From assembly GCA_016771945.1 (NCBI GenBank), contig QZLF01000001.1:1-64000 (forward strand): 64,000 nt of DNA. Reading direction: 5' to 3'. The stretch's first letter is position 1, and each line of letters begins with the position of its first letter. Both the position numbers and the translations under genes were made by a program. This DNA comes from Candidatus Leucobacter sulfamidivorax (GTDB lineage Bacteria; Actinomycetota; Actinomycetes; Actinomycetales; Microbacteriaceae). Shown here one piece after another: positions 1 through 9,882 of the stretch. The notes beneath the pieces were generated by a model. It worked only from the letters and a program-made list of their open reading frames with translations, was not told the DNA's origin and did no database searches.

Positions 1-1262
1 GTCTCCTCTCCCATCCAGTCGAGGGCGAGGATCGACCGCCGGTACGCCTCGATGAGGTTGCCCACGAGCACGTCCATGGAGGCCTTCGCCGACTCGTCGA
101 AGTGCAGCTCAACGTAGAGCCGGCCCACGGCCTCGCCCATCGCCCCCTCGACGAAGGAGACGCCGCGGCGCCAGCGCTCGCGCTGCTCGGTCGCTCCGGT
201 GAGCGCGGTGCCGTAGAAGTCGAAGTTCGCCCGCGAGATCTCCTGCGAGAGCAGGGCGGCGGATCCGCGCACGATCTGCCAGGCGAGCCAGGCCCGCCAG
301 GCCTCCAGCTCCTCCTCGACCAGCAGCGAGGCCAGCCCCGCGACCGCCTCGGGCTGGCCGACGACGACCTCCGCGAAAGCCCGCTCGGGCGCCCCCGCGA
401 CGCGCAGGTAGCCGGCCCAGTCGATGCCGGGCGTGAGCTGCTGCAGCTCGGCGAAGGTGCGCAGGTTGTAGAGCTTCTGGATGTCCCGGCTCGCGACGCG
501 GTCCCAGTGCGAAGCGGCGATGCGGCTCTCGAGGTCGTAGGCGAGGCCGGCCAGGCGATCCGCCTCGGTCTCCTCGATGCCCGCGAGCCCGAGCATACGC
601 GCGATATGGGCGCGGTACTGCTCGCGCAGCTCGGCGAACTGCTCCTCGCGGTAGTACGACTCGTCGGGAAGCCCGAGCCCGCCCTGCATGACGAAGACGA
701 TGTAGCGCTCGGGATCCCCCGGGTCGTTGTCTACGCCCATGCCGTAGAAGCCGCCGAGCCCCTGCCGCTCGAGCTCGGCCACGAGCGAGACGAGCGCCTC
801 GATGGACGGGACGGCGAGCGCCCGCTCGAGGTCGGCCGCGATGGGCTCGGCGCCCAGCGCGTCGACGCGGTCCACGTCCATAAAGCTCGCGTAGAGCGCG
901 GCGATCTTCGCGGCCTCCGCCTCGACGCCGCCCGTCACCGGGCCCTCCCCCGGGGCCGGCATGACCTCTCGCTTCGCTCCGTAGGCTGCCGCTGTAGCGG
1001 CACCGGTCGAGCCTTCGAACGCGTTGCGTTCTCGGGGCTCGACCGCAGTGATGATCTCGCGCACCGCCTCCTCCGCGTTCTCGGCGAGCACCGCGAAGGA
1101 GCCGTAGCGCGCCTTGTCTGCGGGGATCTCGGTGCGGTCGATCCACCTGCCGTTGACGTGGCGGAAGAGGTCGTCCTGCGGACGGATCGCCGGATCGAGC
1201 TCGCCGAGGTCGATGCCGGAGGGGCCGAAGTTGCCGGGGGCAGTGGCGCTGGAGGAAGTCAT
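1..1262 (-). CDS. M13 family zinc endopeptidase (PepO/neprilysin-like), 3' part off the left edge
   Basis: About 420 residues of the N-terminal part are visible. The start is the ATG at 1262 (MTSSSATAPGN); the C-terminus lies beyond base 1. M13 features seen are the segment DDLFRHVNGRWI followed by IPADK and GSF near residues 25-55, and a long helical region with RDIQKLYN and an ALLSQEISRANFDFYG stretch. The catalytic HExxH and ExxxD motifs of M13 peptidases would lie beyond the window, so activity cannot be checked. There is no signal peptide, which suggests a cytoplasmic oligopeptidase, as for PepO homologues in other Gram-positives. The frames on the opposite strand are Arg-rich shadows. 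The gene is convergent with nothing and lies head-to-tail after the Fic gene. Confidence 0.9.
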   Translation of the reverse strand, partial: MTSSSATAPGNFGPSGIDLGELDPAIRPQDDLFRHVNGRWIDRTEIPADKARYGSFAVLAENAEEAVREIITAVEPRERNAFEGSTGAATAAAYGAKREVMPAPGEGPVTGGVEAEAAKIAALYASFMDVDRVDALGAEPIAADLERALAVPSIEALVSLVAELERQGLGGFYGMGVDNDPGDPERYIVFVMQGGLGLPDESYYREEQFAELREQYRAHIARMLGLAGIEETEADRLAGLAYDLESRIAASHWDRVASRDIQKLYNLRTFAELQQLTPGIDWAGYLRVAGAPERAFAEVVVGQPEAVAGLASLLVEEELEAWRAWLAWQIVRGSAALLSQEISRANFDFYGTALTGATEQRERWRRGVSFVEGAMGEAVGRLYVELHFDESAKASMDVLVGNLIEAYRRSILALDWMGEE

Positions 1263-1281
1263 GCGATCCACCCTAGCGCCG

Positions 1282-2490
1282 TCACACCTCCTCGATCCCG
1301 GTGAGTACATTCAGCACACTCGGCGCGAAGAATCGACGCTGATACGCGCTCTCAGGACCGAGCATCCTCAGGATCCCCAGATCGACGAGCTGGCCGACCA
1401 ACGCGTTCGCCCTGCCGTAGGAGAGCCCGATTCCTGCCGCAGCCCGGCGCACCGTGAACGAGGGATTCGCCACTGCGAACTCCACGAGTGCATGAGCGCT
1501 CCTCGCGCGAAGCGCCGACTCCTGCAGTTGCTGTCCGAGCCTCTCCTGGACCTGCATCAGGCCGAACATCTGCCTCCGAGTGGTTTCGGCCGCGACTCGG
1601 ATCCCTTGAGCGAAGAACCTGACGAATCCATCCCAGTCGCCCCGGGTGCTCACCGCGAGCAGCCGATCGTAGTAGTCCGGGCGACGCGCCTCGAACCAAG
1701 GGGATACCGTGAGCGTCGGCTCCTCGAGTATTCCCTGCGCCTGCAAATGGAGTACGACGAGGTAGCGGCCGATACGCCCGTTCCCATCATGGAAAGGGTG
1801 CAGAGTCTCGAACTGGTAGTGCGCCATCGCCGCCGCGACGACCGGATCGATGCGCTCCGTATGGTCGCGCCGCATCCAGTCGGTCAGATCGCGCACCCGG
1901 ATCTCGAGCTCGGGCGATGGCGGGGCAGGGACGAACCGGGCGGCATGCACCGGAAAACCGAACGGATCCGCCCCTGCGCGCCGCCCGATGACGACCTGCC
2001 GGTCGCGAACCCTGCCCGAATCCCTCTGCTGGGGCGTCCCGCGCATCAGGGTCTCGTGCAGCTCTCCGAGCAGCGCTACCGAGATCGGTTGCCCCACGGC
2101 CACCCGCGCGAACCCGAGATTCGCCATGGACACGTAGTTGAGCACCTCGACGAGCTCCGGCGTCGAAGGCGCATCCTCATCCGCGGTGAGCACTTCGGCA
2201 AGCGGTGCGTAGGTGCCCTCAAGCGCCGATGTGCTCTGCGCCTCTCGTCGAAGCGCCGGAGTTCGGAAGAGCGTGGGGTTCGGGAGTTGACGCGCCGTCG
2301 CATCGAGCGCAGCCAAGGCGGCACGGGCATTCAGGACAACCAGATACGTCTCCGCCGAGAGGTCCGGCATGTCCTCGCTCAGGAGGTTGGGGAGGAACGC
2401 CGAATGCGTCCACTCGCCCAATTGCGGATCTGTTCCGTGGATCGGCACAAGTGAGCCCGGGATGTCGTTCTCGAACATACCAAGGTCCAT
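1282..2490 (-). CDS. Fic family protein (AMPylator type, class II) with C-terminal winged helix
   Basis: 402 aa. The Fic core motif HPFHDGNGRIGR is intact at residues 231-242, so the catalytic His231 and the phosphate-binding loop are present. An N-terminal domain carries the inhibitory-helix motif T87-xxx-E91-G92 (TSALEG), the (S/T)xxxE(G/N) signature of class II Fic proteins, whose glutamate blocks productive ATP binding. Residues about 300-400 form a winged-helix-like domain (GILRMLGPESAYQRRFF), common in this Fic_N/Fic/wHTH architecture. No antitoxin gene is adjacent, consistent with built-in inhibition. The ATG at 2490 is used; a second in-frame ATG lies four codons in. The upstream region is unusually A+T-rich and holds a direct repeat. 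The target protein is unknown. Confidence 0.93.
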   Translation of the reverse strand: MDLGMFENDIPGSLVPIHGTDPQLGEWTHSAFLPNLLSEDMPDLSAETYLVVLNARAALAALDATARQLPNPTLFRTPALRREAQSTSALEGTYAPLAEVLTADEDAPSTPELVEVLNYVSMANLGFARVAVGQPISVALLGELHETLMRGTPQQRDSGRVRDRQVVIGRRAGADPFGFPVHAARFVPAPPSPELEIRVRDLTDWMRRDHTERIDPVVAAAMAHYQFETLHPFHDGNGRIGRYLVVLHLQAQGILEEPTLTVSPWFEARRPDYYDRLLAVSTRGDWDGFVRFFAQGIRVAAETTRRQMFGLMQVQERLGQQLQESALRARSAHALVEFAVANPSFTVRRAAAGIGLSYGRANALVGQLVDLGILRMLGPESAYQRRFFAPSVLNVLTGIEEV

Positions 2491-2508
2491 CGCATCAATC
2501 TACACTAG

Positions 2509-2563
2509 AAAACAGACATTCTGGATGATCAAATTTCTATAAATCAATAAAAACAGACATTCT
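2509..2563. repeat. 14-bp direct repeat upstream of fic
   Basis: AAAACAGACATTCT occurs perfectly at 2509-2522 and 2550-2563, start-to-start distance 41 bp (about four helical turns). It lies in the A+T-rich gap between the divergent Fic and MATE genes, 19-73 bp upstream of the fic start. The layout suits a pair of operator sites, perhaps for autoregulation by the Fic protein's winged helix; that role is inference. Confidence 0.6.
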
Positions 2564-2618
2564 TGCCAATGCCGCATTTGGGAACAGGGGCGAAACAGCG
2601 ATCTCAGAGCGACCATCG

Positions 2619-3994
2619 ATGTCCATGCCGGCCATTAGCGTTGTGTCCATGCTCTCGATCCGCACCGATCCGCGGCGCATACGGCGCGACGTGGACCGTC
2701 GCATCGCGGCACTCGCGGTCCCCGCGCTCGGGGCCCTCGTCGCCGAGCCGCTCTTCCTCGTCGTCGACTCGGCGCTCGTGGGGCATCTGGGCGCCGTGCC
2801 GCTCGCGGGCCTCGCCATCGCGAGCACGGTGCTGCAGACGGCGGTGGGCCTCATGGTCTTCCTCGCCTACGCCACCACCCCGCTCGTCGCCCGGCGACGC
2901 GGCGCGGGAGACCTGCCCGGCGCGGTGCAGGCGGGAGTCGACGGGCTGTGGTTCGCGCTCGGCATCGGGGCGGTGCTCGGCATCGGTCTGTGGGCGGCGA
3001 CCACCCCGCTCGTGGGCGCCTTCGGCTCCTCCGCGGAAGTGGCGGATCAGGCCGCGACCTACCTGGCGATCTCGTGCGCGGGCCTGCCCGCCATGCTCGT
3101 GGTGTTCGCCGCCACGGGTCTGCTGCGCGGGCTGCAGGACACGCGCACGCCCCTGTACGTCGCGGGCATCGGCTTCGCCGCGAACGCCCTGCTGAACTGG
3201 TGGTTCATCTACGGCCTGGGCTGGGGCATCGCCGGCAGCGCCTGGGGCACGGTCGCGGCGCAGTGGGGCATGGTGCTCGTCTACATCGGCGTCGTCGCCC
3301 GGCACGCGCGCCGGCACGGGGCGAGCCCGTGGCCGCGGCGCGACGGCCTCGGGCAGGCGGGACGCAGCGGGTGGTGGCTCTTCGTGCGCACGATCGGGCT
3401 GCGGGCCGCGCTCATGGCGACGGTCTTCGCCGCCGCGGCGCACGGCACGGCGACGACGGCCGCGTATCAGATCGTCTTCACGGTGTTCTCGACCGCCGCA
3501 TTCGCGCTCGACGCGCTGGCGATCGCGGCCCAGGCGCTCATCGGCGACGCCCTCGGGTCGCGCGACGCGGAGGGGGCGCGCGCGGTACTGAGCCGCACCG
3601 TCTTCTGGGGCGTCGCCTGCGGCGCCGCGATGGGCCTGGCGCTCGCGGCCGCGAGCCCGGTGCTCGGCCGCGTCTTCACGACGACCCGGCCGTGCTCGCT
3701 GTGCTGCCTCCGGCGCTCGCGGTGCTCGGCCTCTCGCTGCCGCTCGGCGGCCTGGTCTTCGTGCTCGACGGCGTGCTCATGGGCGCGGGCGACGCCCGCT
3801 ACCTCGCCTGGACGAGCCTCGTGAACCTCGTGGTCTACCTGCCCGTGCTCTGGGTGGTGACCGCGCTGCTGCCGAGCGGCACCGCCGCGCTGCTCGGACT
3901 GACGGCGGCGTTCGCGGTGGCCTTCATGCTGGCCCGCGCGACGACGCTGGGCCTGCGCGCCCGCGGCGACAGCTGGGTGCGGCTCGGGGTGTGA
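2619..3994 (+). pseudogene. MATE/DinF family efflux transporter, frameshifted near 3682
   Basis: Cation-coupled multidrug/toxin exporter. The first frame reads a normal MATE N-terminus (paired domains, PLFLVVDSALVGHLG near residue 50, many hydrophobic segments) up to about 3680. The protein then continues in another frame from about 3684 (DPAVLAVLPPALAVLGLSLPLGG) to the TGA at 3992-3994. Adding one base near ACGACGACCC at 3678-3686 joins the two halves into about 458 residues, the usual MATE length, so one base is missing. As written the first frame ends at 3824 in an Arg/Cys-rich tail, losing the last three to four helices. It may be an assembly error or a real lesion. Starts at 2619, 2625 and 2649 are all possible; no strong ribosome site decides. 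Confidence 0.85.
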
Positions 3995-4025
3995 GCACGG
4001 ACCTCCTTCGCGCTCGGCGCCCGGT

Positions 4026-5539
4026 TCAGTCGTCTGTGCAGACGGTTCCCTCCGGCGGTAGCGCCCCCTCGAGCAAGTAGGCAGTCGCCGCAGCGTCGGC
4101 GCAGCTCGAACGGTTCGCGAGTGAGGCGATGTGGCCTCGACCGTCGAGAGTGAGCAGCCGCGCGTTGCCGAGCTCATCCACCAGCTGCTGAGCACCGGCA
4201 TACGGGGTGGCGTGGTCTCCGGTGATGCCCATCACGAGGATCGGGGCGTCGCTGTCGTTCGAGAACACCATGAAGTCTTCACCGCTATCTGGCAGCGCCC
4301 CGCACTTCAGATCGACGTACTGACGCAGCGTATCATCGCTGATCTCAGGGCCACCGAGCACTGGCGGCAGGCCGTTCGTCTCGATGAAGTCGACCAGGCC
4401 GACCAGGTTCGCATCGCGGGGGGACGACAGACAGCGCACGATCATGCCGCTCTGATCCACCCTGGCCCCACCGTCGGCCATCGCCGCAGTGGCCTCGTCG
4501 ACGGCAGTCTGGTCACCGCCGAGTGCACCGGCGATCCGGTCGAGCACCTGCTCGCGACCCGCGGGCAACTGATACAGCGCAGTGGAGAGGTAACCGTACA
4601 GCATCTCGCCGTCGAACGGCGTGCCATCGGTGGCCACCAGCGGCCGGTCGTTCAGCGCTTCCATCTGCAGCATCAGCTGATCCTCACCTCCGATCGGACA
4701 CGCCGACACCTCGTACTCCGCACCGCACTGCTCGAGCATGTCGACGAGTGCCGCTGCCATCGCCGCGTACTGCTCGTAGCTGCCGAGCGGGCTGGACCAG
4801 TCGCTCGGCCAGGCGCTGTCGAGCAGCAGGCGCCCCACGCGCTCGGGGAAGAGCGTCGCGTAGCTCGCGCCGATCACCGTTCCGTACGAGAAGCCGGCGT
4901 AGTGCATGGTCTCATCGCCCATGAGATGCCGCATCAGCTCCATGTCGCGCGCCACCTGGGCACTGCCCATCGATAGGGCGAGAGGATCCTGATCGGCGCA
5001 CATCGCGATCTGCAGCTCGAAGATCTCGCTCTCGCTCTCGCACTGCAGCGGTGTGCTGCGCGCGATGCCGCGCGGGTCGAAGCCGAGGAAGTCATAGCGC
5101 TCCTGCACTGCAGCGAAGCTCTCCTGGATCGTCTGATCGAGGGTGAAATCGATGCCGCTGACGCCGGGACCGCCGGGATTGCTGAGCAGCGTCCCGATCG
5201 GCTCCTCCCCGGTCGCCGGGATATGCAGGATCGACAGCTCGATGGTCTCCGGGTTCTCAGGATCGTTCCAGTCGAGCGGCGCCTCGATCAGAGCGCAGCG
5301 CATGCCCTCGATCCGCGCGCCCCGATCGGCGAGCATGTCCTCGACCCCGTCGGGGTAGCCCAGCGAGGCATCGCAGTCCCGCCACTCGATGCTCTGCTCG
5401 TAGATCGTGGGGAAGGCCTGGTGCTGCCTCGAGCTCTCCGAATCGTCCGCGGCTGCGCGCAGCCGCTCAGCGCCGACGCCGCAAGGGCCAGCCCGGCGGC
5501 GACCGCCGCGATCCGCACCAGTGCCTGCTTCTTCCCCAC
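4026..5539 (-). pseudogene. Secreted TAP-type alpha/beta hydrolase (lipoprotein peptidase-like), frameshifted in the signal region
   Basis: The main frame (4026-5336 and upstream to about 5458) encodes a hydrolase of the tripeptidyl aminopeptidase/proline iminopeptidase type: oxyanion motif NPGGPGVSG, DPRG, nucleophile elbow GFSYGT, and a C-terminal GRGHIA holding the catalytic His. A different frame from the GTG at 5539 gives a lipoprotein signal (MGKKQALVRIAAVAAGLAL, then lipobox LSGC) behind an AGGGGGA ribosome site. Adding one base near TGCGCGCAGC (5454-5463) fuses them into about 504 residues, with mature sequence beginning C-A-A-A-D-D-S-E. The start at 5336 lacks a signal peptide, so the 5539 start is preferred. 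Probably cell-surface peptide or ester hydrolysis. Confidence 0.85.
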
Positions 5540-5683
5540 GTGTCCCCCTGGATCGTCCCCCGCCGACGCGGCTCGGCCCCGCAGAACGTCCGCAGGGCCC
5601 GAAGCACAGGCTAGCGGTTCTCCAGGCGCACGGTCGTCCGGCGCGCAGTGTCGCAGGCGCCTCCGCTGCCGGAGACGGCGCGC

Positions 5684-7030
5684 TCAGCCCGCGAGATCCG
5701 CCACGACCCCCGTGAACGTCGCGACGATCTCCGAGATGTCGTCATCGCTCATCGGCAGCGACAGCGAGAACTCGCCGCGGTGCACCGGGAAGATCCCGCG
5801 GTTCGCGAGCTCGAGCGAGATCGTCTGCGTGCGCTCCCCGTCGACGAGGCGCCAGTAGTCGCGGTGGCTGCGGGCCTCGCGCTCGGGACCGGTGAAGTAG
5901 CCGTAGGAGAGGTGCGAGTAGCCCGCGCCGTAGACCGCGAACGGCACGCCCCGCGAGGCCGCCCACCCGTTGACCTCGGACATCACCCGCCCGGCGCAGG
6001 CGTTCAGCCGATCGAACGCGGCGCGATCCATCGTCTCCATGCAGGCGATGCCGGCGGCGAGCGCGAGCTTGTGCCCGTGATGCGTGCCCGAGATCGACAC
6101 GGCGCCCGACTCGAGGGCGCCCATTACCTCGGCGGATCCGCCCAGCGCGCCGAGCGGCATGCCGCCGCCGATCATCTTGCCCATCACCGTGAGGTCGGGG
6201 GTCACGCCGTAGAGGCCCTGCGCCCCGTGGTAGCCGGCGCGCAGGCTGATCGTCTCGTCGAAGATCAGCAGGATGCCGAGCTCGCTCGTGAGCTCGCGGA
6301 GACGCGCCACGAAGTCGCGGTCGAGGGCGACGAGCCCGCCCGCGCCGCTCTGCAGCTCGAGAATGAGGCAGGCGAGATCTGCCGCGTTCGCGCGCAGGAT
6401 CCGCTCGCAGCTCTCCCAGTCGTTCTGCGGCAGCATGACGACGTTCGCGACGTCGTTCGCCGGGATGCCGCCACTGTCGGGCACGGGCTTCGGGTCGGTG
6501 TCGCTGCCGCAGTCGTCGTCGGGCCCCGCATGCGAGGAGATGTGCAGCACGTCGCTGAAGCCGTGGTATCCGCCCTCGAACTTCGCGTAGCGGGTGCGGC
6601 CGGTGAAGCCGCGCGCCACGCGGATCGCGCTCATGCACGACTCGGTCGCCGAGCAGGAGAACTGCACGCGCTCGACCGAGGGCACGCGCTCGATGAGGAT
6701 CTCGGCCAGCCGGCCCTCGAGCAGGCCGGGGTTGCCGAAGGAGATGCCGCTCGGGATCGCCGCCAGGAGCGCCTCCCGGATCGCCGGGTGGTCGTGCCCC
6801 AGCACGTTGACCGTGAAGTTGTTGTTCAGGTCGAGCATGCTGTGCCCGTCGACGGTCTCGATTCGCGCCCCCTCGCCTCGCTCCACGAAGATCGCGTGCG
6901 GGCCGAAGTTGAACGAGCTGCGGCTGTAGCCGCCCGGAATGGACTCGCTCCCCTCGCGCGAGTATCGGGCAGAGGTCGCGAAGCGCTGCGAGAAGGTGTC
7001 GAGCGCGGAGTCGAGCGTGAGACTGGGCAT
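5684..7030 (-). CDS. Class III aminotransferase, glutamate-1-semialdehyde aminomutase-like
   Basis: 448 aa PLP enzyme. The fold-type I, class III features are FEGGYHGFSD (151-160), IFDET with the PLP-contacting Asp258, and the Schiff-base lysine K285 in GKMIGGG. It resembles HemL, but its position downstream of an APC permease and near a LysR regulator, with no haem genes, points to amine or beta-amino-acid catabolism instead. The ATG at 7030 has an AGGAG site. It follows the permease by 51 bp on the same strand and is probably co-transcribed with it. The amino donor is not known. Confidence 0.88.
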   Translation of the reverse strand: MPSLTLDSALDTFSQRFATSARYSREGSESIPGGYSRSSFNFGPHAIFVERGEGARIETVDGHSMLDLNNNFTVNVLGHDHPAIREALLAAIPSGISFGNPGLLEGRLAEILIERVPSVERVQFSCSATESCMSAIRVARGFTGRTRYAKFEGGYHGFSDVLHISSHAGPDDDCGSDTDPKPVPDSGGIPANDVANVVMLPQNDWESCERILRANAADLACLILELQSGAGGLVALDRDFVARLRELTSELGILLIFDETISLRAGYHGAQGLYGVTPDLTVMGKMIGGGMPLGALGGSAEVMGALESGAVSISGTHHGHKLALAAGIACMETMDRAAFDRLNACAGRVMSEVNGWAASRGVPFAVYGAGYSHLSYGYFTGPEREARSHRDYWRLVDGERTQTISLELANRGIFPVHRGEFSLSLPMSDDDISEIVATFTGVVADLAG

Positions 7031-7081
7031 GGTGCTCCTAGCGGGGTGTCGGCGGTCGGAGGGGGCGGATCGCGGCTCGCG

Positions 7082-8560
7082 TCAGGCGCCCGGCTGCGGG
7101 GCCGGGACCGCGTCGTCCGCCTGCTCGGGCAGGTAGTCGCGGCGCAGGTCCTCGACCTTCCGCGCCGCGCCCACGATGAGGCCGACCGCGATCGCGACGA
7201 GGTAGAGCGCGGGCAGCAGCACCGTGATGAAGCCGGTCGAGTCGATGAGGGCGTCGAAGTTCGTCACCGCGAGCACGACGGCGATCACGAGCAGGATACC
7301 GCCGAGGCCCGGCGCGATGAACCCCTTCCACCAGCCCTCCTGCTTGGCGTTGCGGCGCAGGTAGACGACGACCGCCGCGGCGCCCGAGGCCTGCAGCACG
7401 AGCACGCCGAGGGTTCCGGTGCCGATCATCCACATGTAGATGACGGAGAAGGGGTCGGCGCCGGCCAGCATGAACGCCCCGAGCGCGATGAGGATCACGA
7501 CGGTCACCGTGAGGCTGGCGCGGCCGGGGCTGCGGTGCTTCGGGTGGGTCACGCCCAGGCCCTTCGCCAGGAAGCCGGCCCGGCCGAGCGAGTAGACGTA
7601 GCGGCTCAGGGCGTTCTGGAACGAGAGCAGCACCGCGAGCAGGCTCGTCAGCACGAGCACCTCCATGAGCACGGTGGCCCAGGGGCCGAGGTACACGGTC
7701 GTCGCGTTCAGCACGAAGCCGACCGGGTCCTCCATCGCCGCGTCCTGCACGTCGCCGGTGCCGTAGGCGAGGGCGAGGGCCCACATCGTGAGCGTGTAGA
7801 TGACGCCGATCGCGACGACCGCGATGTAGGTCGCACGGGGCACGGTGCGCTTGGGGTCCCGCGCCTCCTCGCCGTAGAGGGTCGTCGCCTCGAAACCGAC
7901 GAAGCAGGAGAAGGCGAAGAGCAGGGCGAGGCCCATGGTCGGGGTGAAGATGTTCGCCGGGGTGAAGGAGTCGAGGTTGACGCCCGCCGTCCCGCCCTGG
8001 AAGAGCACGGCGAAATCGAAGACCAGTAGGATCAGCACCTCGAGCACGAGCAGCACGCCGAGCAGGATCGCCGACACCCGGATGTCGCGATAGCCGAGGG
8101 CGCCGATGATGATCACCCCGACGACGATCGCCGCCTGCCAGGGGATCGACCAGCCGAAGAAGCGATTCGCGAGGTCCGAGACGAAGGTCGCGAACTGCGC
8201 CGAGATGCCGAGGAACATGCCGAGATAGGCGAGCAGGGCGACGCCCGCGGCGGCGTAGCCGGCCCAGCGGCCGAGCCCCCAGGAGACGAAGGCGGCGAAG
8301 CCGCCGGCGTTCGTCACGTAGCGGCTCATCGCGGCGAAGCCGACGGCGAAGAGCAGCAGTGCGAGCGACGCGATGAGGTACATCGCGGGGGCGCCCGGGC
8401 CGCCGAAGATGAAGACGACCGGGCCGGCGCCGAGGGTCGCCGCGAGGGGCGCGGCCGCGGCGACCACGAAGAAGACGATGCCTGCGGTGCCGATCGACCC
8501 CGCCTTCAGCGTCGATGCGCGCGGGGTCGCATCGGGGACTCGCGGGTCTGCTGCACTCAT
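7082..8560 (-). CDS. APC family amino acid/amine permease
   Basis: 492 aa, about twelve hydrophobic membrane segments. The N-terminal segment holds GIVFFVVAAAAPLAATLGAGP, followed by GGPGAPAMYL, typical of the amino acid-polyamine-organocation superfamily; an EEARDPKRTVPRA loop sits near residue 235. It starts at the ATG at 8560 with a GAGGAGG ribosome site. It is divergent from the LysR gene and upstream of the aminotransferase in the same direction, so the pair likely imports and transaminates one substrate. Substrate specificity cannot be told from sequence. Confidence 0.9.
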   Translation of the reverse strand: MSAADPRVPDATPRASTLKAGSIGTAGIVFFVVAAAAPLAATLGAGPVVFIFGGPGAPAMYLIASLALLLFAVGFAAMSRYVTNAGGFAAFVSWGLGRWAGYAAAGVALLAYLGMFLGISAQFATFVSDLANRFFGWSIPWQAAIVVGVIIIGALGYRDIRVSAILLGVLLVLEVLILLVFDFAVLFQGGTAGVNLDSFTPANIFTPTMGLALLFAFSCFVGFEATTLYGEEARDPKRTVPRATYIAVVAIGVIYTLTMWALALAYGTGDVQDAAMEDPVGFVLNATTVYLGPWATVLMEVLVLTSLLAVLLSFQNALSRYVYSLGRAGFLAKGLGVTHPKHRSPGRASLTVTVVILIALGAFMLAGADPFSVIYMWMIGTGTLGVLVLQASGAAAVVVYLRRNAKQEGWWKGFIAPGLGGILLVIAVVLAVTNFDALIDSTGFITVLLPALYLVAIAVGLIVGAARKVEDLRRDYLPEQADDAVPAPQPGA

Positions 8561-8793
8561 TCGGACCTCCTCGACCGGCCGATCCGGCCCGTGCGCTTCC
8601 CGTGCGCCCTTCGCGGATTCGAGCTACCATCGCAGCAGCACCCGTGCCGGGCCGCCGCCGTAGCTCCATGATCGGCGGGGGCTTCCGCGGGGACAACGCA
8701 CGGTTCGCGAACGCAGCTTCGCGAACCGGGAACGGGGCACGGGCCGCGGGGTGCGGGGTGCGAACGGGCGGCGGCGAACGAGCGGAGGCGACG
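8561..8793. promoter_or_regulatory. Divergent promoter region, permease / LysR regulator
   Basis: A 233-bp gap between the outward-facing permease and LysR genes. LysR proteins usually bind such a shared region and control the divergent gene. I see no clear T-N11-A site or canonical -10/-35 pair, so no operator is placed. Confidence 0.45.
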
Positions 8794-9711
8794 ATGGAGT
8801 TCCGGCAGCTGAGATACGCGGTGCGCGTGGCGCAGACCCGGCACTTCGGACGCGCCGCCGAGCTCGAGCACATCGCGCCGTCGGTGCTGAGCACCCAGAT
8901 CCGCCGCCTCGAGACCGAGCTCGGCGTGGAGCTGTTCGAGCGCGGCCCGCACCGCGTGCGCATCACGCCCGCGGGCGAGCACTTCCTGCAGGAGGCCGGC
9001 GCGATCCTCGACTCGCTCGCCCTGCTGCGCAGCGAGACGCGTTCCATCGCCCGCGGCGGCGACTCGCGGCTCAGCATCGGCTACTTCGGCGAGGCGCTCG
9101 GCGAGCTCACGCACCTGCTCTTCGACTCCTTCACCGAGGCGCACCCCGAGACGCGGCTCTCGTTCACCGAGCTGTTCATGAACAACCAGCTCGACGCCCT
9201 GCACACGCGGCAGGTCGACGTCGCCTTCGTGCGGCTGCCCATCGACGACCCGCAGCTCGAGGTCACGCCCCTCTACCGAGAGCCCGTGCACGCCGCGGTC
9301 TCGGCGCGCGGGGCCTTCGCCGGGGAGGCGCGGCTGCACGTCGACGACATCATCGATCAGCCGTTCGCGGTCGCCGCGGGCGGCACTCCGAGTTCGTGGT
9401 CGGGGTACTGGTCGCTCGACGAGCAGCGCGGCGAGCCCAGCCGCGTGGGGGCCGAGGTCACCACCGTCTCCGAGAGCTTCTCGGCGATCGCATACTCCGA
9501 CACGGTCGACACGGTGCCCGCGAGCGCGGCCCGCACCATCCGCCACCCGGGCGTCGCCTTCGTGCCGATCGACGGCGCCGAGCCGAGCGCGCTCGCGCTC
9601 GTGCGGCACCGCGACAACGCGAACCCGATGGTCGACGCGCTGCGCGAGTGCGCGACGGAGCTCGTACGGCGGCGCCTCACGCTCATGCCCGGGGCCGAGC
9701 CGCTCGTCTAG
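8794..9711 (+). CDS. LysR family transcriptional regulator
   Basis: 305 aa. The N-terminal winged HTH is typical (residues 1-60: MEFRQLRYAVRVAQTRHFGRAA, then PSVLSTQIRRLE), followed by a two-lobed substrate-binding domain (about 90-295). The start at 8794 is chosen because the HTH begins there and GGAGG lies 7 bp upstream; the frame stays open further upstream without conserved sequence. It is transcribed away from the permease-aminotransferase pair and towards the amidohydrolase, so it probably controls both in response to their substrate. Confidence 0.93.
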   Translation: MEFRQLRYAVRVAQTRHFGRAAELEHIAPSVLSTQIRRLETELGVELFERGPHRVRITPAGEHFLQEAGAILDSLALLRSETRSIARGGDSRLSIGYFGEALGELTHLLFDSFTEAHPETRLSFTELFMNNQLDALHTRQVDVAFVRLPIDDPQLEVTPLYREPVHAAVSARGAFAGEARLHVDDIIDQPFAVAAGGTPSSWSGYWSLDEQRGEPSRVGAEVTTVSESFSAIAYSDTVDTVPASAARTIRHPGVAFVPIDGAEPSALALVRHRDNANPMVDALRECATELVRRRLTLMPGAEPLV

Positions 9712-9882
9712 ATCTCGCGCCCGCCCCACCGCCGTGCACGTTCGCGGACCGAGGCGGGCGGGACGATCCTTCTTGCCGCGCGAACGAGTCTTCGCGGAAC
9801 CCGCGTTGAAGGCGAGGTGCACGGCGGAGCAGACTGGAGGCGCGGACGCGTATCGACGCGGGCGCGACGAGGAGGTTCCGCC

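Noticed and set aside
5648-8029. A 793-codon plus-strand frame
   Set aside because: It lies antisense to the aminotransferase and permease, has no recognisable domain, and is His/Arg/Asp-rich in the manner of antisense frames.
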